NCBI RefSeq assembly: GCF_030462585.1
Contig: NZ_JASMRU010000029.1
Span: forward strand, 16,239-60,484
Direction of reading: 5' to 3'
Length of the DNA: 44,246 nucleotides
DNA from: Pseudomonas sp. CAN1
GTDB lineage: Bacteria > Pseudomonadota > Gammaproteobacteria > Pseudomonadales > Pseudomonadaceae
Shown here: one piece after another, positions 1 to 11,216 of the stretch
Position numbering within the stretch: the first letter of the stretch is position 1
Layout: each line of letters opens with the position of its first letter
The notes under the pieces: generated by a model
Databases searched by the model: none
Seen by the model: only the letters and a program-made list of their open reading frames with translations
What the model was told of the DNA's origin: nothing
Made by a program: the position numbers and the translations under genes

Positions 1-773
1 TCCAGCAGCGCATGGAGCACACCGTAGACCTGGCCGTGATCCAGGGTGCCAAGCATGGCGCGCACATCAGCGGCCAGCACCTTGCCCTCGCCGAAGGCGA
101 TGGCCTGGTCGGTCAGGCTCATGGCGTCGCGCATGGAGCCATCAGCGGCGCGGCCGAGCAGCCACAGCGCATCGTCCTCGAACGGCACGTTCTCGGCGCC
201 CAGGACGTGGGTCAGGTGCTCCACCACGCGCTCCGGCGGCATGTTCTTCAGGGAGAACTGCAGGCAGCGCGAGAGGATGGTCACCGGGAGCTTCTGCGGG
301 TCGGTGGTGGCCAGCAGGAACTTCACGTGGGGCGGCGGCTCCTCCAGGGTCTTCAACAGGGCGTTGAAGCTGTGGCTGGAGAGCATGTGCACTTCGTCGA
401 TCAGGTAGACCTTGTAGCGCCCACGGGTCGGGGAGTACTGCACGTTGTCGAGCAGCTCGCGGGTATCCTCGACCTTGGTGCGGCTGGCGGCGTCGACTTC
501 GATCAGGTCGACGAAGCGGCCCTCATCGATCTCGCGGCACACCGAGCACTGACCGCAAGGAGTCGAGCTGACACCCGTCTCGCAGTTCAGGCACTTGGCC
601 AGGATGCGCGCAATGGTGGTCTTGCCCACGCCGCGGGTACCGGTGAACAGGTAGGCGTGGTGCAGGCGCTGGTTGTCCAGCGCGTTGATCAGGGCCTTGA
701 GCACATGGGTCTGGCCGACCATTTCGCGGAACGAGCGCGGACGCCATTTGCGGGCAAGAACCTGATAACTCAT
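1..773 (-). CDS. dnaX: DNA polymerase III subunits tau/gamma, N-terminal part
   Basis: This is the clamp-loader ATPase that loads the sliding clamp and holds the replisome together. The visible 257 residues start MSYQVLARKWRP and contain the Walker A motif GTRGVGKT (residues 45-52), a four-cysteine zinc module (C64, C73, C76, C79), the DEVH Walker B (126-129) and an SRC arginine-finger motif (168-170). The order matches the DnaX AAA+ domain. The C-terminal half, including any tau/gamma frameshift site, lies outside the window. The start is the first ATG of the conserved N-terminus. The SRP RNA lies upstream on the same strand, as I recall for other Pseudomonas. Confidence 0.97.
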   Translation of the reverse strand, partial: MSYQVLARKWRPRSFREMVGQTHVLKALINALDNQRLHHAYLFTGTRGVGKTTIARILAKCLNCETGVSSTPCGQCSVCREIDEGRFVDLIEVDAASRTKVEDTRELLDNVQYSPTRGRYKVYLIDEVHMLSSHSFNALLKTLEEPPPHVKFLLATTDPQKLPVTILSRCLQFSLKNMPPERVVEHLTHVLGAENVPFEDDALWLLGRAADGSMRDAMSLTDQAIAFGEGKVLAADVRAMLGTLDHGQVYGVLHALL

Positions 774-925
774 TGAAATCCATCGCGACAGGTGAGCAGA
801 AGTGCGCTAATCCTAGCGAAGCGGACCGTAAATTGCACCCGATGTCCGCACCGGTCGTTGTCGCATCTTGGCAAGGGCCGGGCTACACGGCATTGTGTCG
901 TCGTTCTGCCATCAACGGAGCCTTG

Positions 926-1648
926 ATGCGCTTCCTTGCCACCGCCCTGCTGCTGACCGCCACTCTTGCCCAGGCCGACGACCGTCCCCTGCGCTTCTCG
1001 GTGGTCGACAGCTGGGCGATGCCGCTGGCGCAGATCGAGAATGGCGAACTGACCGGCGGCATCCTCTTCGAGCTGTTCAACGAGACGGCGCACGAACTGG
1101 GCCGCACTGCGGCCTTCCACATCGTGCCGCGCGCGCGCATCGAACAGGCCCTGCTGACCCATTCGGTGGACGTGCGCTGCTACGTCTCGCGCACCTGGAT
1201 CGAGCACGAATTCAGCGATTACCGCTGGACGGTGCCGCTGATGGTGCAGCGCGACCTGCTGGTGACCCGCGATGCCCCGGCGGACAGGCTGGAAAGCATA
1301 TCGAGCCAGTCCATCGGCACCGTGCTGGGCTACCACTACCCGCGCCTGCAGCCACTGCTGGACAGTCACTGGCTGACCCGCGACGAAGCGCGCAACCAGG
1401 AACTGGTGCTGAAGAAGCTGCGCATCGGCCGCTATCAGTACGCGATCAGTAGCGAGTTCGCGCTGAACTGGTTCAACCGTGAACTGCCCGAGGCGGAGCG
1501 CCTGCAGATCGCCAGCGTGATCGAGGAAACGCCACTGTCCTGCATGGTGCTGGACAGCCCCGAGGTGCACACCGACGAGGTGCTCTCGGCACTGGCGAAG
1601 ATCAAGGCATCGGGAAAGATCGAGCAGATCCTGGATCACTACCGCTGA
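926..1648 (+). CDS. periplasmic solute-binding protein, family 3-like
   Basis: A 240-residue exported protein with a clear signal peptide (MRFLATALLLTATLAQA, then ADD). The mature part begins RPLRFSVVDSWAMPLAQI and carries the GGILFELFNE segment typical of the first lobe of SBP_bac_3 (amino-acid ABC transporter) binding proteins. The frame is open further upstream, but the ATG at 926 is preferred because it begins the signal peptide and has AACGGAG about 6 bases ahead. No permease or ATPase gene adjoins, so it may be an orphan binding protein or a sensor-type periplasmic protein. The ligand is unknown. It is divergent from dnaX and convergent with the SRP RNA. Confidence 0.85.
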   Translation: MRFLATALLLTATLAQADDRPLRFSVVDSWAMPLAQIENGELTGGILFELFNETAHELGRTAAFHIVPRARIEQALLTHSVDVRCYVSRTWIEHEFSDYRWTVPLMVQRDLLVTRDAPADRLESISSQSIGTVLGYHYPRLQPLLDSHWLTRDEARNQELVLKKLRIGRYQYAISSEFALNWFNRELPEAERLQIASVIEETPLSCMVLDSPEVHTDEVLSALAKIKASGKIEQILDHYR

Positions 1649-1704
1649 GGCGGTGCGCTGCGACAGGATCGACGGGCGGAAGATTTTCCTGGCCCCGAAA
1701 TGGA

Positions 1705-1814
1705 GGCGGCCCCGCCAGCCACACCCCGGCACACAATGTCCCCGCCTTGGCTGCTTCCTTCCGGACCTGACCAGGTAAGCGAGTAATCGTTGCGGGGGGA
1801 CCGACAGGGCCACC
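1705..1814 (-). ncRNA. ffs: signal recognition particle 4.5S RNA
   Basis: The minus strand carries the invariant SRP apical core: CAGGTCAGGTCCGGAAGGAA followed by GCAGCCAAGGC. The 5' end GGTGGCCC pairs perfectly (one G-U) with the 3' end GGGCCGCC to close the long hairpin. The RNA binds Ffh and targets membrane proteins co-translationally. The ends are set by this terminal pairing and may be off by a few bases. Confidence 0.95.
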
Positions 1815-1848
1815 ATCGCGAGAGCTCGCCAGATCGGCGAGCCGCGCC

Positions 1849-1876
1849 ATTGTAGCGACTCGCGCGCAAGTTACAA
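1849..1876 (-). promoter_or_regulatory. sigma-70 promoter of ffs
   Basis: On the minus strand, TTGTAA (1871-1876) and TACAAT (1849-1854) are separated by 16 bases. Transcription would start about 35 bases before the mature RNA. The leader holds a perfect 7-bp hairpin, GCTCGCC-N5-GGCGAGC (1824-1842), which could guide 5' processing. Confidence 0.6.
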
Positions 1877-2047
1877 GTACTTCAAGCACTTAGCTGCGTC
1901 CTACGTGTGATTCCTGACATTGCTCACGAATCAGCAACGCAACTCACGGAATCGCCCTACAAAACATTAAGAAATTTCTAATTGCGCCGACGCTTAGGGA
2001 AGAACCCGTCACGTCGTGACGGACCATGACCGAGCGAGGAATGCCCG

Positions 2048-2422
2048 ATGTCCGTGTCTGCCGCACTGAAAACCACCCCTCTCGTTGCCCTGCTGTTCTG
2101 CGCCCAGGCGATGGCCTACGACGGCATCGTTCGCTTCAGCGGCGCCGTGGTCGAGCCGACCTGCCAGGTCGGCCTCAGCGAAGTGACTGCCGCGAGTGCG
2201 CGAGTGCGCCTGAGCGACTGCGCCCAGGCGATGACGATGATGCTCAACGAGCCGCGCGGCGCGCTGCCGAGCGTCAGCTACCGGCTCACCGACACCCAGG
2301 GCAAGGCGCTGGGGCAAGGGGTGGCAGCCAGCGGCAGCACCGACAGCGTCATCCGCGCGATCGCCAAGGGTGGCGTCGCGGCGGACAAGCGCAATGTCGT
2401 GCTGGTGGCCGAGTACCTGTAA
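2048..2422 (+). CDS. small exported fimbrin-like protein
   Basis: A 124-residue protein with a signal peptide ending around QAMA. The mature N-terminus YDGIVRFSGAVVEPTCQV resembles the start of type 1 (chaperone-usher) pilin subunits, where a G-x-I-x-F-x-G-x-V-V-E-x-T-C motif begins the incomplete Ig fold. A second cysteine in LSDC is well placed for the usual disulphide. GAGGAATG lies upstream as a ribosome site. No chaperone or usher gene is nearby and the protein is shorter than typical pilins, so its function is open. It ends 6 bases from the convergent gene at 2429. Confidence 0.7.
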   Translation: MSVSAALKTTPLVALLFCAQAMAYDGIVRFSGAVVEPTCQVGLSEVTAASARVRLSDCAQAMTMMLNEPRGALPSVSYRLTDTQGKALGQGVAASGSTDSVIRAIAKGGVAADKRNVVLVAEYL

Positions 2423-2428
2423 CGAACG

Positions 2429-2806
2429 TTACTGGGCCTGGAGCAGCCCTTCGGGCCGAGGCTGGGTGGAGACTTCCAGGTTCGGCCCGATGTACAGATC
2501 CATCTTGCTGTAGCCCGGACGGGTGCTGAAGGTGGAATAGCGCTCCGCCCCCTGGTGGAACTGGAAGGCGACCCGGTACTCGCCGGAACGCCACAGGCGC
2601 AGCGGGAAGGCGCGCGCCTCGCCCGGCTTGATGTCGCCCGCGAGGGTTTCCTCGTTGTTTTCCTTGAAGCTGTAGCTGACCGCCGGCCCGCCCGCGCTTT
2701 CATAATGCAGGACGATCTGCGGACGCTCGGTCCAGGCCACGTAGGCCCCGAACAGCAGCACCAGCGCGCCAACGCCGATCAGGCGCTGCTTTCTTGCCTT
2801 GTCCAT
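2429..2806 (-). CDS. conserved hypothetical membrane-anchored protein
   Basis: A 125-residue protein with a basic N-terminus and one transmembrane segment (about residues 10-25, IGVGALVLLFGAYVAW). A soluble, probably periplasmic beta-rich domain follows. No catalytic motif is recognised. GGAG sits 6 bases before the ATG. It lies 55 bases downstream of the HU-like gene on the same strand, in the ligA-proximal cluster. I do not recognise a function. Confidence 0.65.
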   Translation of the reverse strand: MDKARKQRLIGVGALVLLFGAYVAWTERPQIVLHYESAGGPAVSYSFKENNEETLAGDIKPGEARAFPLRLWRSGEYRVAFQFHQGAERYSTFSTRPGYSKMDLYIGPNLEVSTQPRPEGLLQAQ

Positions 2807-2861
2807 CTTGCTCTCCGCTCACGGATGGCCCGCTCCATGTCACACGGAACGGGCCGACCGA

Positions 2862-3140
2862 TCAGTTCAGGCTGTCGACCAGGGCCTTGGCGGGCACCAG
2901 GCGCACCGCCTTCTTCGCGGCGATCTCGATGGTCTTGCCGGTCTGCGGGTTGCGGCCGGTGCGGGCGGCGCGCTCGCTGACCTTGAGCTTGCCGATACCC
3001 GGCAGGGTCAGCTCGCCGTCGTTTTCCAGGGCGTCCTGGGCGATCTGCGCCAGTTGCTCGAACACGCCGCGCACGGCGGCCTGGGTCAGGTCGAGGGATT
3101 CGGCGATATCGCGAACCAGTTGGTCCTTGGTCATGGGCAT
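2862..3140 (-). CDS. HU-family DNA-binding protein
   Basis: A 92-residue histone-like protein. It shows the family pattern: an N-terminal helix pair starting MTKDQLVRDIAE, the GELTLPGIGKL strand turn, and the RTGRNPQTGKTIEI arm motif (R-x-G-R-N-P-x-T-G) that inserts a proline into the DNA minor groove. It is expected to bend and compact DNA. An AGGAG site 7 bases ahead supports the start. It follows ligA by 54 bases. It is more diverged than main HupA/HupB, so it may be an accessory HU paralogue. Confidence 0.9.
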   Translation of the reverse strand: MPMTKDQLVRDIAESLDLTQAAVRGVFEQLAQIAQDALENDGELTLPGIGKLKVSERAARTGRNPQTGKTIEIAAKKAVRLVPAKALVDSLN

Positions 3141-3194
3141 GGATTGACTCCTAGATACAGTGATCTTGATGCGTTGATCTGAATGAAAGACGTG

Positions 3195-5669
<2,475 letters not shown>

Positions 5670-6563
5670 TTAGCGCTTCTGAGTCAGGGCGCGGCGCTCG
5701 AAATCGATGATGCGCTGGCGGTAATGCTCGATGGTCTGTGCGGTCATCACGCTGCGCTGCTCGTCCTTCAGCTCGCCGTTGAGCTCCTGGGCCAGCTTGC
5801 GGGCGGCGGCGATCATCACGTCGAACGCCTGCTTGGGATGACGCGGGCCCGGCAGGCCGAGGAAGAAGCTCACCGCGCGGGTGCTGAACTGGTCGATGTT
5901 GTCCAGATCGAAGGTGCCCGGCTTGACCGCGTTGGCCATGGAGAACAGCACTTCGCCGTTACCGGCCATGCTTTCGTGGCGGTGGAAGATGTCCATCTCG
6001 CCGTAGCGCAGGCCGCTCTCAAGGATGTTCTGCAGCAGCGCCGGGCCCTTGAAGCCGTTCTCGTCGCGGCTGATGACGTTGATGATCAGCACTTCCTCGA
6101 CTGGAGCCTGGGAAGCGGAAGGAGCAGCGGCGGCAGCGGGAGCGGCGCGCTCCTTGTCCTTCTTGCGATCCTTTCTGGGCTTTTCCTTCTCCTGCGGGGC
6201 TTCGTCCAGCGGGTTGGGGAAATCCTCTTCGTCCAGCGGGCCGAGCAGGTTCGGCGCCGGGTCGTCCAGGTTCAGGTCGCCCTGGCGCGGCTCGCCGCGG
6301 CGCTTGCCGCGCGACTCCTTGGCGCTGACCTTGGGCAGGTCTTCCTCGTCCAGATCCGGCTCACGGTGGTCGACTACCCGGGAAGGCCCGAGCAGTTCCG
6401 GGTTGGTTTCATCCCCGTCATCGGGCTGGTTGGCAAACTGGCGATCCAGTTTGAAGCGCAATTTGCCCTTGCCACCCCGCATGCGACGCCAGCCGTCGAA
6501 CAGAATGCCGGCGATCACGATAAGCCCAATGACGATCAGCCATTCGCGCAGACCGATATCCAT
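5670..6563 (-). CDS. zipA: cell division protein ZipA
   Basis: A membrane anchor for FtsZ in the early divisome. The 297-residue protein has an N-terminal transmembrane helix (about residues 8-24, [16 protein letters not shown]) and a short basic patch. A charged, low-complexity linker rich in D, E, K, R and A follows, ending in [14 protein letters not shown]. The C-terminal FtsZ-binding domain (about 155-290) holds [16 protein letters not shown] and the [15 protein letters not shown] segment. Its position between smc and ligA matches other pseudomonads. Confidence 0.96.
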   Translation of the reverse strand: MDIGLREWLIVIGLIVIAGILFDGWRRMRGGKGKLRFKLDRQFANQPDDGDETNPELLGPSRVVDHREPDLDEEDLPKVSAKESRGKRRGEPRQGDLNLDDPAPNLLGPLDEEDFPNPLDEAPQEKEKPRKDRKKDKERAAPAAAAAPSASQAPVEEVLIINVISRDENGFKGPALLQNILESGLRYGEMDIFHRHESMAGNGEVLFSMANAVKPGTFDLDNIDQFSTRAVSFFLGLPGPRHPKQAFDVMIAAARKLAQELNGELKDEQRSVMTAQTIEHYRQRIIDFERRALTQKR

Positions 6564-6863
6564 CTAATCCCGTAGCCCCTGAACAAAAAATGATGATGAA
6601 GAAAAAGGACGTCCTATCCCTTGAAAACGTGGAGCCAACTTCATGTTCCGGCTGATGTTTTCCACGCGATACAAAAGTGGTCGTTAAGCTAACACGCTCT
6701 CACATAACTTTACACTGCCTGACGCGACACTCCGCCGCGCTCTTTGCAACTTTTCATAGCAGTTCCGGGTGCAATTTGGCGAATGCAGCCTATTCCAGCC
6801 AAATCAATGCCTTAGAGATCAAAAAAGGCATCGTGCCAGCACCCTTTCGAGTTCCCCCAGCGA
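6564..6863. other. intergenic region between smc and zipA
   Basis: This 300-base gap is more AT-rich than its surroundings. It must hold the zipA promoter unless zipA is read through from smc. The only structure I see is a weak 7-bp inverted repeat, ATGCCTT-N11-AAGGCAT (6807-6831), without a U-run. No gene is supported here. Confidence 0.5.
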
Positions 6864-9800
6864 TCAGGCTTCCGCCAATGCGACCGCCTCTTCCACATCC
6901 ACCGCCACCAGACGCGAACAACCCGGTTCGTGCATGGTCACGCCCATCAACTGATCGGCCATCTCCATGGCGATCTTGTTGTGGGTGATATAGATGAACT
7001 GCACTTTCTCCGACATCTCCTTCACCAGCCGCGCATAACGACCGACGTTGGCATCGTCCAGCGGCGCATCGACTTCGTCGAGCATGCAGAACGGTGCCGG
7101 GTTCAGCTGGAAGATCGCAAACACCAGCGCCAGAGCGGTCAGGGCCTTCTCGCCACCGGACAGAAGATGGATGGTGCTGTTCTTCTTGCCCGGCGGGCGC
7201 GCCATGATCGCCACCCCGGTATCGAGTAGATCCTCGCCGGTAAGTTCCAGATAGGCATGACCGCCGCCGAAAACCTTGGGGAACAATGCCTGAAGGCCAG
7301 CATTGATCTGGTCGAAGGTTTCCTTGAAGCGGTTGCGGGTTTCCTTGTCGATCTTGCGGATGACGTTTTCCAGGGTATCCAGCGCTTCCACCAGGTCGTC
7401 GTTCTGGTCGTCCAGGTAGCGTTTGCGCTCGGATTGCTGCTGGTATTCCTCGATCGCCGCGAGGTTGATCGGGCCGAGGCGGCCGATGCGCGCGGCCAGT
7501 TCTTCCAGGCGGGTTTCCCAGACCTTCTCGGCAGCGTCGTGGGGCAAGGTGCCCAGCACGCCGTGCAGGTCGTAGCCGTCCTCGTGGAGCTGTTCCTGCA
7601 GCGACTTGCGCCGCACATTCAGGGCCTGCCACTCCATGCGCTGCTGTTCCAGCTGGCCGCGCAGCAGTTGCGACTGCTGCTCGGCCTGGGTGCGGCGCTT
7701 CTCGGCGTCGCGCAGCTGGCGGTCGGCATCTTCCAGTGCCAGGCGCGCATGCTTGAGTTCGTCTTCCACCGCCATGCGCCGGTCGAGCAGTTCTTCCAGG
7801 CGCATGCGCAGCTCTTCCAGCGGCGCGGCGCCCTCCTCCAGGTTGAGGTTGAGCTGCTCGCAACGCTCGACCAGGCGCACGGCCTGGCCGTCCAGGCGCT
7901 CCAGCGCCTGGCGGGTGGATTCGTGCTGGGCGCGCAGGGAGCCCACGCGCACCGCCAGCTGATGGGCGTGGTCCTTGTGCTGGCGGGACTCCTGGCGGAT
8001 GCGGTCGAGCTTCTCGCGCATGCCGTCGCGTTCGGCCAGCAGTGATTCGCGGCGTTCGGTGTCCACTGCCATGGCGTCCAGCGCTTCCTGCAGGCTCAGG
8101 CGGGCCTCGCCCAGCTGCTCCTGCTCGACAGCGTGCTGCTCGGCCAGCTCAGCCAGCTCTTCGTCCAGACGGCGGCGGCGCAGGGTCAGCTGCTCGACCT
8201 TGGCCTGCTGCGCGGACAGCTGGGCCTTCAGCTCGCCCTGGCGGCGACCTTCGTCCTGCAGGCGGCGGCGCACCTGGTCGCGGCCTTCCTCGGCTTGGCG
8301 CTGTTCGTCGCGCAGGCGCACGAGTTGTTCGTCGATTTCGGCAAGGCGCTGCTCCAGCGTCTCGCGCTCGGCGTACAGACGCTCCAGCTCCTGGCCACGC
8401 GCCAGCACGCCGCCATCGGCAGACTCGCCACGACGCACGCGCAGGAAGTTGCGGCCGACCCAGTAGCCGTCGCGGCTGATCAGGCTTTCGCCGTCGCCCA
8501 GCGAAGCGCGCTGGGCCAGCGCCTGCTCCAGGGTTTCCACCGGGCGCACGCGGCCTAGCCAGTAGCTCAGGTCGACATGGGTCTCGACCTTGTCCAGCAG
8601 GCTACCGGGGCGGGAAACCGCGCCAGCGGCCAGATCGAGCAGGCGCAGCTCGCCCTTCTCCAGCGCGTCGAACGGCAAGCCTTTCACCTCGTCCAGCAGC
8701 ACGCCGTGCAGGTCGGCGCCAAGCACGGTTTCCACCGCCAGCTCCCAACCCGCCTGCACGCGCAGGCCTTCGGCGAGACGCGGGCGCTGCTCCAACCCTT
8801 GCTGACGCAGCCATTGCGCAGTGCCGTCGCCCGGATCGAGCGCGGCCTGCTGCAACGCCTCCAGCGAGGCGATGCGGCCATTCAGGCGTTGCAGTTCGCC
8901 TTGGGCCTGGTGCTGCGCGGCGCTGCTTTCCTGCAGGGACTGGCGCACGCGCTCCAGGCGCTCGGCCAGTTCCTGTTCTTCAATCTGCGATTCTTCCAGC
9001 AACAACTCGATGGCGGCGACCTGCTCGCCCAGCTCGAGGATCGCGGCATCTTCCGGGTCAGCAGCCAGCTGCCTGCGCTCATCATTGAGGCGGCGCTGGC
9101 GCTCGCCCTGGCGCTCCAGGCTCTGTTCCAGGTGCTGGATGCGCGACTGCTGTACTTCCGCCTCGCGGCGCGGTTCGGCGCTCTGCTGGTTGAAGGCGTC
9201 CCAGCGCTGCTGCCAGTCGTGCATGCGCTGCTCGGCATCTTCCAGGCCGACGCTCGCTTCTTCGGCGGCGGCGGCGCTGATTTCCTGCTCCGGGGCCAGG
9301 CGCTCCAGCTCCTCGCTCAGAGTAGCGAGCAGGGTGCGGTCGTGGCCCAGGTGGGATTCGGTTTCCTGGCGGGTCTTCTCCGCCTCGCGCAGGTCGTCCT
9401 GCAACTGGCGCAGGCGCTGCTGGCCGTGCTGGATGCTCTGCTCGACACGGGCAATGTCGCCACCCACGGAATAAAAGCGGCCCTGCACCTGGTTGAAGGT
9501 TTCCGACAGCTCATGATGGCCGTCGCGCAGGCGCTCGATGCTGGCGTCGGCGCTGCGCTGCTCGGCCACCAGCGCCTCGAAGGCCACTTCCTGGTCGCCG
9601 ATGACCTTTTCCTTCTGCCCGACCTGCTCGTTCAGGTCGCGCCAGCGCAGGGCGCCGAGCTGGGCCTTGAGGGTACGTTCCTCGGCCTTGAACTCCTGGT
9701 ACTTCTCCGCCGACTGGGCCTGGCGGTGCAGGCGTTCCAGCTGGCGCTCCAGTTCTTCGCGCAGGTCGGTGAGGCGCGCGAGGTTTTCCTGGGTGCGGCG

Positions 9801-10352
9801 GATGCGGTTCTCGGTCTCGCGGCGGCGTTCCTTGTACTTGGAAATGCCGGCGGCTTCCTCGATGAAGTTGCGCAGGTCCTCCGGCTTGGCCTCGATCAGC
9901 TTGGAGATCATGCCCTGTTCGATGATCGAGTAGCTGCGCGGACCCAGGCCGGTACCGAGGAAGATGTCGGTGATATCACGGCGCCGGCACTTGGTGCCGT
10001 TGAGGAAGTAGGTGTTCTGGCCGTCGCGGGTCACGCGGCGGCGAATGGAGATCTCGGCGTAGCTGGCGTACTCGCCCAGCAGGGTCTGGTCGGAGTTGTC
10101 GAACACCAGTTCGATGGACGCCTGGGTCACCGGCTTGCGCGTGTTGGAGCCGTTGAAGATGACGTCGGTCATCGACTCGCCGCGGAGGTTCTTCGCCGAA
10201 CTTTCACCCATTACCCAGCGAACGGCGTCGATGATGTTGGACTTGCCGCAACCATTGGGGCCGACGACGGCTGCCATGTTGCTCGGGAAATTGACCGTCG
10301 TCGGGTCGACGAAGGACTTGAAGCCCGCCAGCTTGATGCACTTGAGCCGCAT
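6864..10352 (-). CDS. smc: chromosome segregation ATPase SMC
   Basis: A condensin ATPase that organises and segregates the chromosome. The 1162 residues start MRLKCIKLAGFKSF. Walker A GPNGCGKS is at 31-38, followed by two long coiled-coil arms rich in E, Q, R and L, interrupted by a hinge near the middle (about 510-620, GLEQRPRLAEGL to the GYWVGRNFLRVR region). The C-terminal head carries the ABC signature LSGGEKALTALAL and the D-loop LDEVDAPLDD. The length is normal for a bacterial SMC. The start is 21 bases after the stop of the GntR gene, so the two could be co-transcribed. Confidence 0.97.
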   Translation of the reverse strand: MRLKCIKLAGFKSFVDPTTVNFPSNMAAVVGPNGCGKSNIIDAVRWVMGESSAKNLRGESMTDVIFNGSNTRKPVTQASIELVFDNSDQTLLGEYASYAEISIRRRVTRDGQNTYFLNGTKCRRRDITDIFLGTGLGPRSYSIIEQGMISKLIEAKPEDLRNFIEEAAGISKYKERRRETENRIRRTQENLARLTDLREELERQLERLHRQAQSAEKYQEFKAEERTLKAQLGALRWRDLNEQVGQKEKVIGDQEVAFEALVAEQRSADASIERLRDGHHELSETFNQVQGRFYSVGGDIARVEQSIQHGQQRLRQLQDDLREAEKTRQETESHLGHDRTLLATLSEELERLAPEQEISAAAAEEASVGLEDAEQRMHDWQQRWDAFNQQSAEPRREAEVQQSRIQHLEQSLERQGERQRRLNDERRQLAADPEDAAILELGEQVAAIELLLEESQIEEQELAERLERVRQSLQESSAAQHQAQGELQRLNGRIASLEALQQAALDPGDGTAQWLRQQGLEQRPRLAEGLRVQAGWELAVETVLGADLHGVLLDEVKGLPFDALEKGELRLLDLAAGAVSRPGSLLDKVETHVDLSYWLGRVRPVETLEQALAQRASLGDGESLISRDGYWVGRNFLRVRRGESADGGVLARGQELERLYAERETLEQRLAEIDEQLVRLRDEQRQAEEGRDQVRRRLQDEGRRQGELKAQLSAQQAKVEQLTLRRRRLDEELAELAEQHAVEQEQLGEARLSLQEALDAMAVDTERRESLLAERDGMREKLDRIRQESRQHKDHAHQLAVRVGSLRAQHESTRQALERLDGQAVRLVERCEQLNLNLEEGAAPLEELRMRLEELLDRRMAVEDELKHARLALEDADRQLRDAEKRRTQAEQQSQLLRGQLEQQRMEWQALNVRRKSLQEQLHEDGYDLHGVLGTLPHDAAEKVWETRLEELAARIGRLGPINLAAIEEYQQQSERKRYLDDQNDDLVEALDTLENVIRKIDKETRNRFKETFDQINAGLQALFPKVFGGGHAYLELTGEDLLDTGVAIMARPPGKKNSTIHLLSGGEKALTALALVFAIFQLNPAPFCMLDEVDAPLDDANVGRYARLVKEMSEKVQFIYITHNKIAMEMADQLMGVTMHEPGCSRLVAVDVEEAVALAEA

Positions 10353-10373
10353 GCGCCCTTCCCCTCTCTCTTC

Positions 10374-11033
10374 TTATCTTTCAGCCAGTGCGGCCAGGAC
10401 CAGTTGGCTGTTGTGCCGACCGTAGTCGAGCAGCACCTCGCGGATGCCCGCCTCGTCGCGGCCGACCACGGCGCGCAGCAGGCTTTCGAAGCTGCCGATG
10501 AACTGACTCATCTCGCCTTTGCGGCGTTCCAGGGCCAGATGATAGGTGCGACTGATGGCCGGCAGGAGATTTTCCACGGTTTCCTGCAGGTAGGGGTTGG
10601 CAGCGAACGGGAAGGCGGCGCGCATGATGTCGAAGCTGGATTCGACGAAGGCATTGATGTCGCCGCGTTCTAGTTCATCCAGCAGGCGCTGCTGGATGGC
10701 CATGAACGGCGCCAGGTCGGCTTCTTCCCGCCATGTCCGCGCCACGCTGCTGGCGAGCATGATGTACAGCTCCATCACCAGCGAATAGAGGCTTTCGACG
10801 TGCGCAGCGGACAGCTCGGACACCTGCGCACCGCGGCGCGGCAGGATCACGACCAGGTGGCGACGTTCGAGGATCAACAGCGCCTCGCGGACCGAGCCGC
10901 GGCTGACGTTGAGGGTCTGGGTGACCTTCTGCTCCTGGATGCGCTCACGTTCCTTGAGTTCGCCCCGGATGATGCGTTCGGCAAGGTGATGCGCGATCTG
11001 CTCAGCCAGGCTGTCCGGGGCCTTGAACGTCAT
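10374..11033 (-). CDS. GntR/FadR-family transcriptional regulator, probable alkB regulator
   Basis: A 219-residue regulator with an N-terminal winged helix (about 1-75; VTQTLNVSRGSVREALLILE is the recognition region) and a C-terminal all-helical FCD ligand domain. The ORF is open upstream, but the ATG at 11033 starts MTFKAPDSLAEQIA and has AAGGA 6 bases ahead, so it is chosen. It is divergent from alkB. Two perfect palindromes in the shared intergenic region (11086-11102 and 11171-11189) are good operator candidates. By analogy it would sense an acyl or fatty-acid-like signal and control alkB and itself; that is inference. Confidence 0.88.
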   Translation of the reverse strand: MTFKAPDSLAEQIAHHLAERIIRGELKERERIQEQKVTQTLNVSRGSVREALLILERRHLVVILPRRGAQVSELSAAHVESLYSLVMELYIMLASSVARTWREEADLAPFMAIQQRLLDELERGDINAFVESSFDIMRAAFPFAANPYLQETVENLLPAISRTYHLALERRKGEMSQFIGSFESLLRAVVGRDEAGIREVLLDYGRHNSQLVLAALAER

Positions 11034-11085
11034 GGTTGTCCTTAAGAATCGGGGCGCTTTCGAGGGGGTGTTGCGGACGCGAAGT

Positions 11086-11102
11086 GTAACACAGGGTGTT
11101 AC
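11086..11102. promoter_or_regulatory. palindromic operator near the GntR gene
   Basis: A perfect inverted repeat, GTAACAC-AGG-GTGTTAC, 53 bases upstream of the regulator's ATG. Its position fits autoregulation. The sequence differs from the alkB-proximal palindrome. Confidence 0.5.
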
Positions 11103-11170
11103 CGCGCCATCCCCCGCCCAAGGGGGACGACAGAACAAAGGTTGGTGCGCCCTGCGGAAGGATCAGGCGC

Positions 11171-11189
11171 AGGATTGTCTGACAATCCT
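11171..11189. promoter_or_regulatory. palindromic operator upstream of alkB
   Basis: A perfect inverted repeat, AGGATTGT-CTG-ACAATCCT, ending 27 bases before the alkB start. Its core TTGTCTGACAA resembles the short GT-N3-AC operators of FadR-type GntR proteins, and such a regulator is encoded divergently. Confidence 0.6.
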
Positions 11190-11216
11190 ACACAAGAGAC
11201 GTATCGGGAGTCGTCC

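Noticed and set aside
6807-6831. Terminator of smc
   Set aside because: The inverted repeat is only 7 bp with an 11-base loop and no U-run on the minus strand.
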